From Oscillospiraceae bacterium (GTDB lineage: Bacteria > Bacillota > Clostridia > Oscillospirales > Oscillospiraceae), in the NCBI GenBank assembly GCA_021769865.1, contig JAETSB010000010.1, positions 1 to 61,758 on the forward strand: a stretch of DNA of 61,758 bases, in the 5' to 3' direction. The translations under genes were made by a program, and so were the position numbers. Shown one piece after another: positions 49,703-57,423 of this stretch. Each line of letters begins with the position of its first letter. The stretch's first letter is position 1. A model generated the notes under the pieces. It was not told the DNA's origin. It worked only from the letters and a program-made list of their open reading frames with translations, and did no database searches.

Positions 49703-51751
49703 TCAGGAGAACGTAACCTCGGCCTCCGAGAACAGCTCCGCCATCCGCGCCGCCGTGGCGGGGCAGGTTTTCAGCTCCGGGTCCCGGGCCAGCAGCGCGT
49801 CCGCCGCCGCCTGGGCCTCCCGCAAAAGCTGGGCGTCGCAGCCGATGTCCGCCACCCGGAGTCCCGGCAGGCCGTGCTGCCTCTGGCCGAAGAAGTCCCC
49901 CGGCCCCCGGAGGCGCAAATCCTCCTCGGCGATCTTGAAGCCGTCGGCGGTTTTCGTCATGACCTTCAGCCGCCGGCGGGTCTCCTCGCTGCGGTTGTCG
50001 GAGATCAGCACGCAGTAGGACTGCCACTCCCCCCGGCCCACCCGGCCCCGGAGCTGGTGGAGCTGGCTGAGGCCGAAGCGCTCCGCGTTCTCCACCACCA
50101 TGACGGCGGCATTGGGCACGTCCACTCCCACCTCGATGACGGTGGTGGACACCAGAATGTCCGTCTCCCGGGCGGCAAAGGCGCTCATGACGGCGTCCTT
50201 TTCCTTGGGCCTCATCTTCCCGTGGACATAGGCCACCCGGAGGTCCGGGAACACCTCGTCTTGGAGCTTGGCGGCGTACTCCGTCACCGCCTTCCGGTCG
50301 TCTCCGCCCTCCTCGCTCTCGGAGACCGCGGGGCAGACGATATAGACCTGCCGCCCCTCTCCCACCAGCTTCCGCAGGAATTTGTAGATGCGGGGATGGT
50401 AGCTGCTGTCCACCAGGGAGGTCTGGACGGCTCGCCGCCCCGGGGGCAGCTGATCAATGACGGACACGTCCAGGTCCCCGTACAGGATCAGCGCCAGGGT
50501 CCGTGGGATCGGAGTCGCCGACATGACCAGGGTGTGGGGGTGATCCCCCTTCCCCGCCAGGGCCGCCCTCTGCCCCACGCCGAAGCGGTGCTGCTCGTCC
50601 GTTATCACCAGTCCCAGGCGTTGATACTCCACGCCGCCGGTGATCAGGGCGTGGGTGCCCAGGATGAAGTCGATCTCCCCCGCCGAGAGGCGCGCGGCCA
50701 GGTCCCGCTTCTCTTTGGCGGTATTGGACCCGGTGAGGAGGGCGCAGCGGACTCCCAAAGGCTCCAGCAGGGGGGCCAGGCCCTCGTAGTGCTGGCGGGC
50801 CAGGATCTCCGTGGGGGCCATCAGGGCCGCCTGGCGGCCGTTTTTCACGCAGAAGTAGGCGCAGGCGGCGGCCACCATGGTCTTGCCGCTGCCCACGTCC
50901 CCCTGGCAGAGGCGGTTCATGGGCCGTCCGGACGCCATGTCCGCCAGGGCCTCCTCCACGCAGCGGCGCTGAGCCTCCGTCAGGTTGAAGGGTAGGGCGT
51001 TGTAAAATTCCCCCATGTCCACCGGGCGGAAGGGCTCCACCTCCACCTCCTCCCGCCGCCGGCGCAGCCGCCGGAGACCCAGGGTGAAGAGGAACAGCTC
51101 CTCGAAGGCCAGCCGCCGCCTGGCCAGGTCCAGGGCCTCGGCGGTCTCGGGAAAGTGAATGTTCTCATAGGCGTAGCCGGCGCGGCAGAGCTGATGCTCC
51201 CGCCGGATCTCGTCCGGCAGCACGTCGGGCAGAATGTCCGCGCAGGCGTTCAGCCCCTGGCGGATGGACCGGGAGAGAATCAGCTGGCTGACCCCGGCGG
51301 TGAGGGGATAGACGGGGACGATGCGGCCCGTGGCCTCCCGCCGCCCCTCGGGCTCCACGACGGGGTTCGTCATCCGGCGGCGGAGGAGGTTTCCCTCCGC
51401 CCTGCCATAGAAGACGTAGGTCTCCCCCGCCCGGAGGTTGTTTTTCAGCCAGGACTGGTTGAAGAAGGTCACGTCCAGCGCCCCGGTCTCATCCACCGCC
51501 CGGAGCTTCACCAGGTCCAGGCCCTTGCGCACGTGGGACACCGTGGGGGTCGATGCCGCCATGGCCGCCACGCAGGCGGCCTCGCCGGGGACCAGGTCCG
51601 CGATGCGCCGGACCTCTGTCCGGTCCTCGTAACGCCGGGGGAACCAGGAGATCAGATCCCGGAGGGTATGGATGTCCAGCTTCCCCAGGGCCTTGGCCCG
51701 CTGCTCGCCGATGCCCTTGATATAGCGCACGTCCGTTTTCAGGTCCGCCAT
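49703..51751 (-). CDS. recG: ATP-dependent DNA helicase RecG
   Basis: 682 residues. N-terminal wedge domain with an OB fold (GAVDET... region, VKLRAVDETGALDVTFFNQS), then the helicase core: GDVGSGKT (Walker A, about 283), DEQHRFGVGQR (DEQH box, about 380), TPIPRTLAL, and the C-terminal helicase domain with QLRGRVGRGEW and the RecG TRG-like wedge-motor link. Reverses stalled replication forks and processes Holliday junctions. AGGAG precedes the ATG. Confidence 0.95.
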   Translation of the reverse strand: MADLKTDVRYIKGIGEQRAKALGKLDIHTLRDLISWFPRRYEDRTEVRRIADLVPGEAACVAAMAASTPTVSHVRKGLDLVKLRAVDETGALDVTFFNQSWLKNNLRAGETYVFYGRAEGNLLRRRMTNPVVEPEGRREATGRIVPVYPLTAGVSQLILSRSIRQGLNACADILPDVLPDEIRREHQLCRAGYAYENIHFPETAEALDLARRRLAFEELFLFTLGLRRLRRRREEVEVEPFRPVDMGEFYNALPFNLTEAQRRCVEEALADMASGRPMNRLCQGDVGSGKTMVAAACAYFCVKNGRQAALMAPTEILARQHYEGLAPLLEPLGVRCALLTGSNTAKEKRDLAARLSAGEIDFILGTHALITGGVEYQRLGLVITDEQHRFGVGQRAALAGKGDHPHTLVMSATPIPRTLALILYGDLDVSVIDQLPPGRRAVQTSLVDSSYHPRIYKFLRKLVGEGRQVYIVCPAVSESEEGGDDRKAVTEYAAKLQDEVFPDLRVAYVHGKMRPKEKDAVMSAFAARETDILVSTTVIEVGVDVPNAAVMVVENAERFGLSQLHQLRGRVGRGEWQSYCVLISDNRSEETRRRLKVMTKTADGFKIAEEDLRLRGPGDFFGQRQHGLPGLRVADIGCDAQLLREAQAAADALLARDPELKTCPATAARMAELFSEAEVTFS

Positions 51752-51789
51752 GGGGATCCTCTCCTTTCCGCCCGGTTTTTCTCTCCCAT

Positions 51790-51818
51790 ATTATACCGTG
51801 GGGCGGAGGGAAAAACAA
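51790..51818 (-). promoter_or_regulatory. Promoter of recG
   Basis: Minus strand TTGTTT (51813-51818), 17-base spacer, TATAAT (51790-51795). The -35 overlaps the edge of the terminator of the upstream DHFR gene. Confidence 0.7.
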
Positions 51819-51854
51819 GGGACTTCCGGGAACCGGCGTTCCCGAAAGCCCCTT
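51816..51854 (-). terminator. Intrinsic terminator of folA
   Basis: CAAGGGACTTCCGGGAAC pairs with GTTCCCGAAAGCCCCTTG with two mismatches and a 4-base loop. Read leftward it is followed by TTTTTCCC. Confidence 0.75.
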
Positions 51855-51860
51855 GCGGTC

Positions 51861-52364
51861 TCATCGCTCCAGCTTTGTGTTGACGTACTCCAGGAAGCGG
51901 AACTTCATGCCGTCCTCCTCCATGGGCTCTCCTTCGGAAATCACTTTCCAGTTCGGCAGCTTATCCAGGTTGGGGAAGAAGGTGTCCGACTCCTGCACCC
52001 GGGTCTCCACCCGGGTGACATACACCCGGCTGCACCGGGAGAGCAGGGCGGCGTAAATGCTTCCGCCGCCGATGATCCAGAGGTTCTCCGCGTCCGGCCC
52101 TCCGGCCAGCGCCAGGGCCTTCTCCGGGGAGGAGACGCCCTCCGCGCCCTCCGGCAGGGCGGAGGGGTCCCGGGTGACGACGATGTTCCGCCGCTGGGGC
52201 AGGGGCGCGCCCCCTGTGAAGAACACCAGCCGCTCGGGGCCCATGATGACGGTGCCGTTCCGGGTCAGGGAGTGGAAGTGCTCCAGGTCCGTGGGCAGGG
52301 AGAAGAGCAGCCCGCCGTTCCGGCCAAAGGCCCAGCGCTGGTCTGCGACTACGTAAGCGTTCAT
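51861..52364 (-). CDS. folA: Dihydrofolate reductase
   Basis: 167 residues, normal length. The substrate Asp is in LPTDLEHF, and the NADPH loop IIGGGSIYAALLSRC and the C-terminal ESDTFFPNL block are present. The Met20 loop differs from classical enzymes: FGRNGGLLFSLPTDL has Leu-Phe in place of Pro-Trp, and VIMGPERL has Pro where the cofactor Arg (MGR) is usual. It reduces dihydrofolate for thymidylate and purine synthesis. The variant loop could alter antifolate binding (inference). No thyA is adjacent. Confidence 0.9.
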   Translation of the reverse strand: MNAYVVADQRWAFGRNGGLLFSLPTDLEHFHSLTRNGTVIMGPERLVFFTGGAPLPQRRNIVVTRDPSALPEGAEGVSSPEKALALAGGPDAENLWIIGGGSIYAALLSRCSRVYVTRVETRVQESDTFFPNLDKLPNWKVISEGEPMEEDGMKFRFLEYVNTKLER

Positions 52365-52403
52365 ACATTCACCTCATACAGTGTCGGGAATTTGGGCGGG
52401 TCT

Positions 52404-52433
52404 ATTTTACACAATTACTATAGCAAATTTCAA
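52404..52433 (-). promoter_or_regulatory. Promoter of folA
   Basis: Minus strand TTGAAA (52428-52433), 18-base spacer, TAAAAT (52404-52409). The start codon is about 30 bases downstream of the predicted start point. Confidence 0.6.
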
Positions 52434-52533
52434 GAATCCCGTGTGCCCAAATTTTTTCTTCCCGGAGCCCGGGTTTTTGCCGCTTCCGCCAAAGATGAGG
52501 AAAATCTTTTCCCAGGTTTGTTGGATATTCGGA

Positions 52534-52562
52534 TTGCGAGGGGGCAAAAAGTGCGCTAGGAT
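52534..52562 (+). promoter_or_regulatory. Promoter of the AraC-MATE-EamA unit
   Basis: TTGCGA (52534-52539), 17-base spacer, TAGGAT (52557-52562), about 33 bases before the AraC-type start codon. Confidence 0.5.
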
Positions 52563-52595
52563 AGAGGTCACAAACCGGAAGAGGAGGAGGCCGCC

Positions 52596-53444
52596 ATGAC
52601 CGTCGGGGAGACCGCCAGCAAGCGGGGCTATTTGAATGAGGACTTCCGCCTCTTCCACCTGAAGGACAGCCGGGCCCAGAAGGTGGACTACCACTACCAC
52701 GAGTTCGACAAGCTGATCCTCCTCCTGGGGGGGAAAGCGGCCTACCTGGTGGAGGGCGTCACTTACTTCCTCCAGCCCTGGGACATCCTGCTGGTCCAGC
52801 ACAATCTCATCCATCGCCCCATCATCGACCCCTCGGAGCCCTACGAGCGGGTGGTAATCTACCTGGGCCGGGACTGGCTGGCCGCCCGGAGTGACCCCGG
52901 CGAGGCCCTGGACGCCTGCTTTGACGCCGCCCGCCGCCGGGGCTTCCACCTTCTGCGGACGGACGCGGAGCGGCGGCTCCAGTACATGGGCGCCGTCCAG
53001 CGGCTGGAGGAGGCCCTCCGCTCCACGGAGTTCGGCGCGGCCCGCCTGGCGGACACCCTCTGCCAGCAGCTTTTGATCGGCGTGAACCGGGACATCCTCC
53101 GGGACCGCACCGCCCAGGAGGAGACGGACAGCTACCGGGTGGACCCCAAGATTGAGGAGATCCTCCGCTACATCGCCGGAAATCTGGACGCGGACCTGAC
53201 GGTCAGCGCCCTGGCGGGGCGGTTCTACTTGAGCCGGTACTATCTGATGCACCGCTTTAAGGCCGTCACCGGATACACGATCCACCAGTATATCAGCCAG
53301 AAGCGCCTCCTCCGGGCGGGGGAGCTGATCCGGTCGGGGGTGCCGGTGATGAAGGCGGCGGAGCAGGTGGGCTTCTCGGAGTACTCCACCTTCCTCCGGG
53401 CCTTCCGGAACACCTTCCATATGAATCCTAGGGAATTTCGATAG
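52596..53444 (+). CDS. AraC-family transcriptional regulator with cupin sensor
   Basis: 282 residues. N-terminal cupin (about 10-90: YHYHEFDKLILLLGGKAAYL, QPWDILLVQHNLIHRP) and C-terminal double HTH (about 180-280: LAGRFYLSRYYLMHRFKAVT, and AEQVGFSEYSTFLRAFRNTF). GGAGG precedes the ATG. Followed after 18 bases by a MATE exporter and then an EamA-type protein, so it probably controls this export unit. Confidence 0.93.
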   Translation: MTVGETASKRGYLNEDFRLFHLKDSRAQKVDYHYHEFDKLILLLGGKAAYLVEGVTYFLQPWDILLVQHNLIHRPIIDPSEPYERVVIYLGRDWLAARSDPGEALDACFDAARRRGFHLLRTDAERRLQYMGAVQRLEEALRSTEFGAARLADTLCQQLLIGVNRDILRDRTAQEETDSYRVDPKIEEILRYIAGNLDADLTVSALAGRFYLSRYYLMHRFKAVTGYTIHQYISQKRLLRAGELIRSGVPVMKAAEQVGFSEYSTFLRAFRNTFHMNPREFR

Positions 53445-53462
53445 GTTTGATAAGGAGCGCCC

Positions 53463-54806
53463 ATGGAACCGAAACCGATACAGATTGATTTTACCAACCG
53501 GGACCTCCGGCGGCTGATTGTCCCGCTGGTCATCGAGCAGCTGCTGGCCATCACCGTGGGTCTGCTGGACTCCGTCATGGTCTCCCAGGTGGGGGAGGCG
53601 GCCATTTCCGCCGTGTCCCTGGTGGACACGGTGAATGTGCTGCTGGTGGGGGCCTTCGCCGCCCTGGCTACCGGCGGCGCGGCCATCGCCGGGCAGTACC
53701 TGGGCCGGCAGGAGCGGGACAAGGCCGGCCACGCCGGAGAGCAGCTGCTGCTGTTCATGATTGAGGCATCCCTGGTAATCATGGCCCTCTTCTATCTGGG
53801 AAAGGGCTTCGTGCTGAACGTGGTCTTCGGCCAAGTGGAGCCGGATGTGGCGGCCTACGCCAACACCTACTATCTCATCGTGGAATCCTCCGTCCCCTTC
53901 CTGGCGGTCTACAGCGCCGGGGCGGCCCTCTTCCGGGTCATGGGGAACTCGAAGATCTCCATGTGGGTCTCCCTGGTGATGAACGTCATCAACGCCGTGG
54001 GAAATGCCCTGCTGATCTTCGGCTTCCGCATGGGGGTGGAGGGTGTGGCCATTCCCACGGTGGTCTCCCGGGTCTTCGCGGCGGCGGCCATGCTGGTCCT
54101 CCTCCGGCGGCCCGGCCTGGCCCTCCAGGTGGAGAAGCTGACCCTCCGCCATGACCGCTACATTGTGAAGAACATCCTCCGCTTCGGCGTGACCAACGGC
54201 TTGGAGAGCAGCATGTTCCAGCTGGGAAAAATCCTGCTCCTCTCCACCGTCTCCGTCCTGGGCACCGCCTCCGTGGCCGCCAACGCCATCGGCAACACCT
54301 TCGCCACTTTCCAGTGCGTGGCGGGCAACGCCCTGGGCCTGGGCATCGTGACGGTGGTGTCCCAGTGCGTGGGGGCCGGGGACTACGGCAAGGCCCGGTT
54401 CTACACCAAAAAGCTTCTCAAGACGGCCTACGTCTCCATGGACCTGTGCATCCTGCTGGTGTATCTGGCCATGCCCCTGGTCCTCCGGGTGTACAACGTC
54501 TCGCCGGAGGCCGAACATTACGCTCGGCAAATTGTCTGGATGCATGGCTTCATGGGCATGCTGTTCTGGCCCCTGGCCTTCACCCTGCCCCAGGCCCTCC
54601 GGGCCGCGGGGGACACCCGGTTCACCATGGTGGTCTCCTCCGTCTCCATGTGGACCATGCGGGTAGGCTTCGGCATCCTGCTGGGGCGGGTCCTGGGCTT
54701 CGGCGTGGTGGGCATCTGGATGGCCATGTTCACGGACTGGCTGCTCCGCATCACCTTCTTCCTTCCCCGGTTCCACGGCCACCGGTGGGAGACCATGGCC
54801 CTGTGA
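53463..54806 (+). CDS. MATE-family multidrug efflux transporter
   Basis: 447 residues with twelve predicted helices in two MatE halves. Conserved marks: LDSVMVSQVGEAAISAVSLV, LATGGAAIAGQYLGR near the N-terminus, and NGLESSMFQLGKILLLSTVS at the start of the second half. Exports drugs or metabolites in exchange for Na+ or H+. AAGGAG precedes the ATG. Its position behind an AraC regulator suggests inducible expression. Confidence 0.93.
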   Translation: MEPKPIQIDFTNRDLRRLIVPLVIEQLLAITVGLLDSVMVSQVGEAAISAVSLVDTVNVLLVGAFAALATGGAAIAGQYLGRQERDKAGHAGEQLLLFMIEASLVIMALFYLGKGFVLNVVFGQVEPDVAAYANTYYLIVESSVPFLAVYSAGAALFRVMGNSKISMWVSLVMNVINAVGNALLIFGFRMGVEGVAIPTVVSRVFAAAAMLVLLRRPGLALQVEKLTLRHDRYIVKNILRFGVTNGLESSMFQLGKILLLSTVSVLGTASVAANAIGNTFATFQCVAGNALGLGIVTVVSQCVGAGDYGKARFYTKKLLKTAYVSMDLCILLVYLAMPLVLRVYNVSPEAEHYARQIVWMHGFMGMLFWPLAFTLPQALRAAGDTRFTMVVSSVSMWTMRVGFGILLGRVLGFGVVGIWMAMFTDWLLRITFFLPRFHGHRWETMAL

Positions 54807-54834
54807 AGGGGCACACATTTCAGGAGGAACCGCT

Positions 54835-55257
54835 ATGTCTTACATCTGGCCCATCGCCCTGGTGGTCGCGTCCAATATCCTCTATCAGATCTGCGCCAAG
54901 TCCGTCCCTAAAGAGATGGACGCCATGGCATCCATGACGGTGACCTATCTGGTGGGGGCGGCCTGCTCGGCGGTCATGTTCTTCGTTGTGAACCGGGACG
55001 GCAGTCTGCTCCGGGAGTACGCCAAGCTGAACGCCGCGCCTTTCCTGCTGGGAATTTCGGTCGTGGGCCTGGAGGTGGGCTTCATCTACGCCTACAAGGC
55101 CGGGTGGCCCGTCAGCACAGCCTCCATCGTGCAGAGCGCCTTCCTCTCCCTGGCGCTGATCTTCGTCGGGGCCCTGCTATACCAGGAGGCCGTTACCCCC
55201 AGCAAGCTGATGGGCGTGGTCATCTGCCTCATCGGGCTCTACTTTATCAACAAATAA
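54835..55257 (+). CDS. EamA/DMT-type small membrane protein
   Basis: 140 residues with about five hydrophobic helices, half the usual DMT length. PFLLGISVVGLEVGFIYAYK and the C-terminal ALIFVGALLYQEAVTPSKLM then GVVICLIGLYFINK match the EamA repeat. Likely works as a dimer. AGGAGG precedes the ATG. Third gene after AraC and MATE. Confidence 0.88.
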   Translation: MSYIWPIALVVASNILYQICAKSVPKEMDAMASMTVTYLVGAACSAVMFFVVNRDGSLLREYAKLNAAPFLLGISVVGLEVGFIYAYKAGWPVSTASIVQSAFLSLALIFVGALLYQEAVTPSKLMGVVICLIGLYFINK

Positions 55258-55267
55258 ACCGAAAAAG

Positions 55268-55293
55268 GGCCGGACGGGAGCTACCGTCCGGCC
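55268..55293. terminator. Bidirectional terminator between EamA and AraC genes
   Basis: GGCCGGACGG / CCGTCCGGCC with a 6-base loop. The leftward reading is followed by CTTTTTC, the rightward one only by TTGCTC. Confidence 0.8.
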
Positions 55294-55297
55294 TTGC

Positions 55298-56173
55298 TCA
55301 CGGCTTTTTCTTCCCCACGAAGGACTCCCGGTATTTCCCCGGCGGCATTCCCACGTGCTTGGAGAATTGGAGATTGAAGTAGTTCTGGGTCTCGAAGCCC
55401 ACCTGCTCCGCGATCTTCGCCATGGGCAGGTCCGTGGAGATCAGCAGGTTCTGGGCCTCGCCGATCCGGCGGCGGAGGAGGTACTGGGTAGGGGAGTAGC
55501 CGCTGGTCTCCTTGAAGACATGGGAGAGGTAGTAGGGGCTGACGTGGAGGGCCTTCCCCATGTCCTGGAGGGTCAGGGGCTCGCTGAAATGCCCGTCGAT
55601 GAACGCCTGGACCTGGCGGCCCAGGGTCCCCGTCTCCACCCGGTCCCGCCGGGGCGCGTCTCCGGTGATATGGAGAATGCGGCCCAGCAGCGCCAGCGTC
55701 AGATGGTGGCACAGGTTCTCACAGCCCGGGCGGTCCTCCTGAAGATAACGGTACATCATCTCGAAGAGCAGCCGCAGATCCCCCGCCTCGGTCCCCGCGT
55801 GGAAGAGGGGCGGAACCCCGTCGGCGGTAAGGGCATTTTCCCGCAGCCCCGGCAGCCGCAATCCGGCGATGGCCGCGCAGTAGGCGGAGATGGCGTTTTC
55901 CGCGCTGGAGAACTCGTCATGAACCACGCCGCTGTTGTAGAGGAGCAGGTCCCCGGCTTTCACCTCATAAAAGGTCTCCCCCACCAGGAAGCGGCCCTCG
56001 CCCCCGCAGATCAGCAAAATCTCAGCCAAGTCCTGATGGGCGTGAAGAATGCTGTGATAAGCCCGGTCCGAGGGCAGGGTCCGGCTGACATACACCAGCC
56101 GGGGCATGTCTTCCGGCGTGAAGAGAGGCCGCGCCTCTCGCTTCACAAAGCATAAAATCCGTTCGTCTGCCAA
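55298..56173 (-). CDS. AraC-family transcriptional regulator
   Basis: 291 residues from TTG 56173, with AAAGGAGGT upstream. N-terminal cupin (HAHQDLAEILLICGGEGRFL, KAGDLLLYNSGVVHDE) and C-terminal double HTH (LQDMGKALHVSPYYLSHVFK, IAEQVGFETQNYFNLQFSKH). It faces a 19-codon ORF transcribed the other way. A TGGTAT-CATC-ATACCA palindrome between them is a possible operator. Targets unknown. Confidence 0.92.
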   Translation of the reverse strand: MADERILCFVKREARPLFTPEDMPRLVYVSRTLPSDRAYHSILHAHQDLAEILLICGGEGRFLVGETFYEVKAGDLLLYNSGVVHDEFSSAENAISAYCAAIAGLRLPGLRENALTADGVPPLFHAGTEAGDLRLLFEMMYRYLQEDRPGCENLCHHLTLALLGRILHITGDAPRRDRVETGTLGRQVQAFIDGHFSEPLTLQDMGKALHVSPYYLSHVFKETSGYSPTQYLLRRRIGEAQNLLISTDLPMAKIAEQVGFETQNYFNLQFSKHVGMPPGKYRESFVGKKKP

Positions 56174-56298
56174 CAGGGGACCTCCTTTCCTTCCGGAAGC
56201 GCAAGATGTTATAAAGCCAGCGGCTCTGTTTTCCTCAGACCGGGGTCCTCCCCGGGTAAACCCGGCAAGATATTGAATGTCTTTTCCCCCGGGACGTG

Positions 56299-56314
56299 GT
56301 ATCATCATACCAAC
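56299..56314. promoter_or_regulatory. Short palindrome upstream of the 19-codon ORF
   Basis: TGGTATCATCATACCA, two 6-base arms with a 4-base centre, placed 26 bases before the start of the small ORF and about 125 bases before the divergent AraC gene. It may overlap the -10 (TATCAT) of the rightward transcript. Confidence 0.4.
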
Positions 56315-56339
56315 ATCAAGGAAGAAGGAGGTGCCCCAC

Positions 56340-56399
56340 ATGCTGTACACGCTGTTTTCCATCGTGGTACTGGGCGGTGCCGTTTGCCTGAACCGCTGA
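56340..56399 (+). CDS. 19-aa hydrophobic peptide, function unknown
   Basis: ATG preceded by AAGGAGGTG, an ideal ribosome site, then LYTLFSIVVLGGAVCLNR and TGA. Nearly the whole peptide is hydrophobic with a terminal Arg. A strong terminator follows 20 bases later, so it is a complete tiny transcription unit rather than chance. It could be a small membrane peptide or a regulatory leader peptide with nothing downstream. No antisense promoter is visible here, unlike the 45.3-kb locus. Confidence 0.55.
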   Translation: MLYTLFSIVVLGGAVCLNR

Positions 56400-56419
56400 A
56401 CAACTGAACCGACCCGCCA

Positions 56420-56448
56420 GGCGGCCCCGGAACAGGGGCCGCCTTTTT
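56420..56448 (+). terminator. Intrinsic terminator of the 19-codon unit
   Basis: GGCGGCCCC / GGGGCCGCC with loop GGAACA followed by TTTTT. Confidence 0.9.
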
Positions 56449-56454
56449 CGGCTC

Positions 56455-57423
56455 TCAATAACCCCTGGTCCGGTCCACCAGGCCGTTCAGGGGCCGCCCG
56501 GCGGCGTAGTTCTCCAGGTCCCGGCAGAACAGCTCTACGTTCCGGTCACAGGTGTAGCCCAGGGTCATGTTCCCCGAGACGTGGGGGGTGAGGATCAGGT
56601 TTTTCACGCTCCACAGAGGATGGTCCTTCGGCAGGGGCTCCGGGACCATCACGTCCAGGGCCGCGCCGCCTAAGGCCCCGGCGTTCAGGGCCTCAATGAG
56701 GGGCTCCTGCTCCACGGCGGCGCCCCGGCCCACGTTCACCACATAGGCTCCCCAGGGCAGCAGGGCGATGCGCGCCCGGTTCAGGATGTGGACCGTCTCC
56801 GCCGTGCCGGGGAGGGCCATAATAAGGTTCCGGGTCCGGGGCAGCATCTCGTCCAGCCGGGAAATGGGCAGCACCTCGTCAAAGCCCTCCCGGGCCCGGC
56901 CGCTGCGGCTCAGGCCGGTGATCCTCGCGGCTCCCATGCCCCGCAGGCGGTCCGCCACGTTCACGCCGATGTCTCCCGTGCCCAGGATGGTGAATTCGTT
57001 ATCCCGGATGGATCGGATGGGAAGCTGGTTGCTCCACTCCCGGTTCCGCACCACCTCCTCGTACTCCGGCATCCGCCGCAGCAGCATCAGCAGCACCATG
57101 ACCACGTGCTCCGCGATGGTGACGCCGTAGCAGTTGGAGTTGGTCAGCAGACAGTCCGGGTTGGCAAAAAGGGTCGGGTCCTTGCAGTAGGGGTCCACCC
57201 CGGCGTAGGAACAGCAGTACCACTTCAGGGACGCCGGGGCCGCCCGGAGCAGGTCCGGGTCGTGGGCGTAGAGAACCTCGCAGTCCTGGAGACAGGACTG
57301 CGCCTCCTCGAATTGATCCAGGCGGAAGAAATGGGGCATGAAGCCCAGGGCCTCCGCGGTCTCCCGAATTTTGGCCTTGTGAGCCTCGGTCAGAAACTCC
57401 TGGCAGATACAGATATTTCTCAT
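56455..57423 (-). CDS. D-isomer-specific 2-hydroxyacid dehydrogenase
   Basis: 322 residues from ATG 57423 (AAGGAG upstream). Nucleotide-binding ILGTGDIGVNVADRLRGMGA (about 138-157), VNVGRGAAVEQEPLIEAL, catalytic LTPHVSGNM near the C-terminus, and the Arg of NVGRG. Reduces a 2-oxo acid to the D-2-hydroxy acid with NAD(P)H or the reverse. Start codon overlaps the stop of the FAD oxidoreductase gene (ATGA), so the two are translated together. Confidence 0.92.
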   Translation of the reverse strand: MRNICICQEFLTEAHKAKIRETAEALGFMPHFFRLDQFEEAQSCLQDCEVLYAHDPDLLRAAPASLKWYCCSYAGVDPYCKDPTLFANPDCLLTNSNCYGVTIAEHVVMVLLMLLRRMPEYEEVVRNREWSNQLPIRSIRDNEFTILGTGDIGVNVADRLRGMGAARITGLSRSGRAREGFDEVLPISRLDEMLPRTRNLIMALPGTAETVHILNRARIALLPWGAYVVNVGRGAAVEQEPLIEALNAGALGGAALDVMVPEPLPKDHPLWSVKNLILTPHVSGNMTLGYTCDRNVELFCRDLENYAAGRPLNGLVDRTRGY

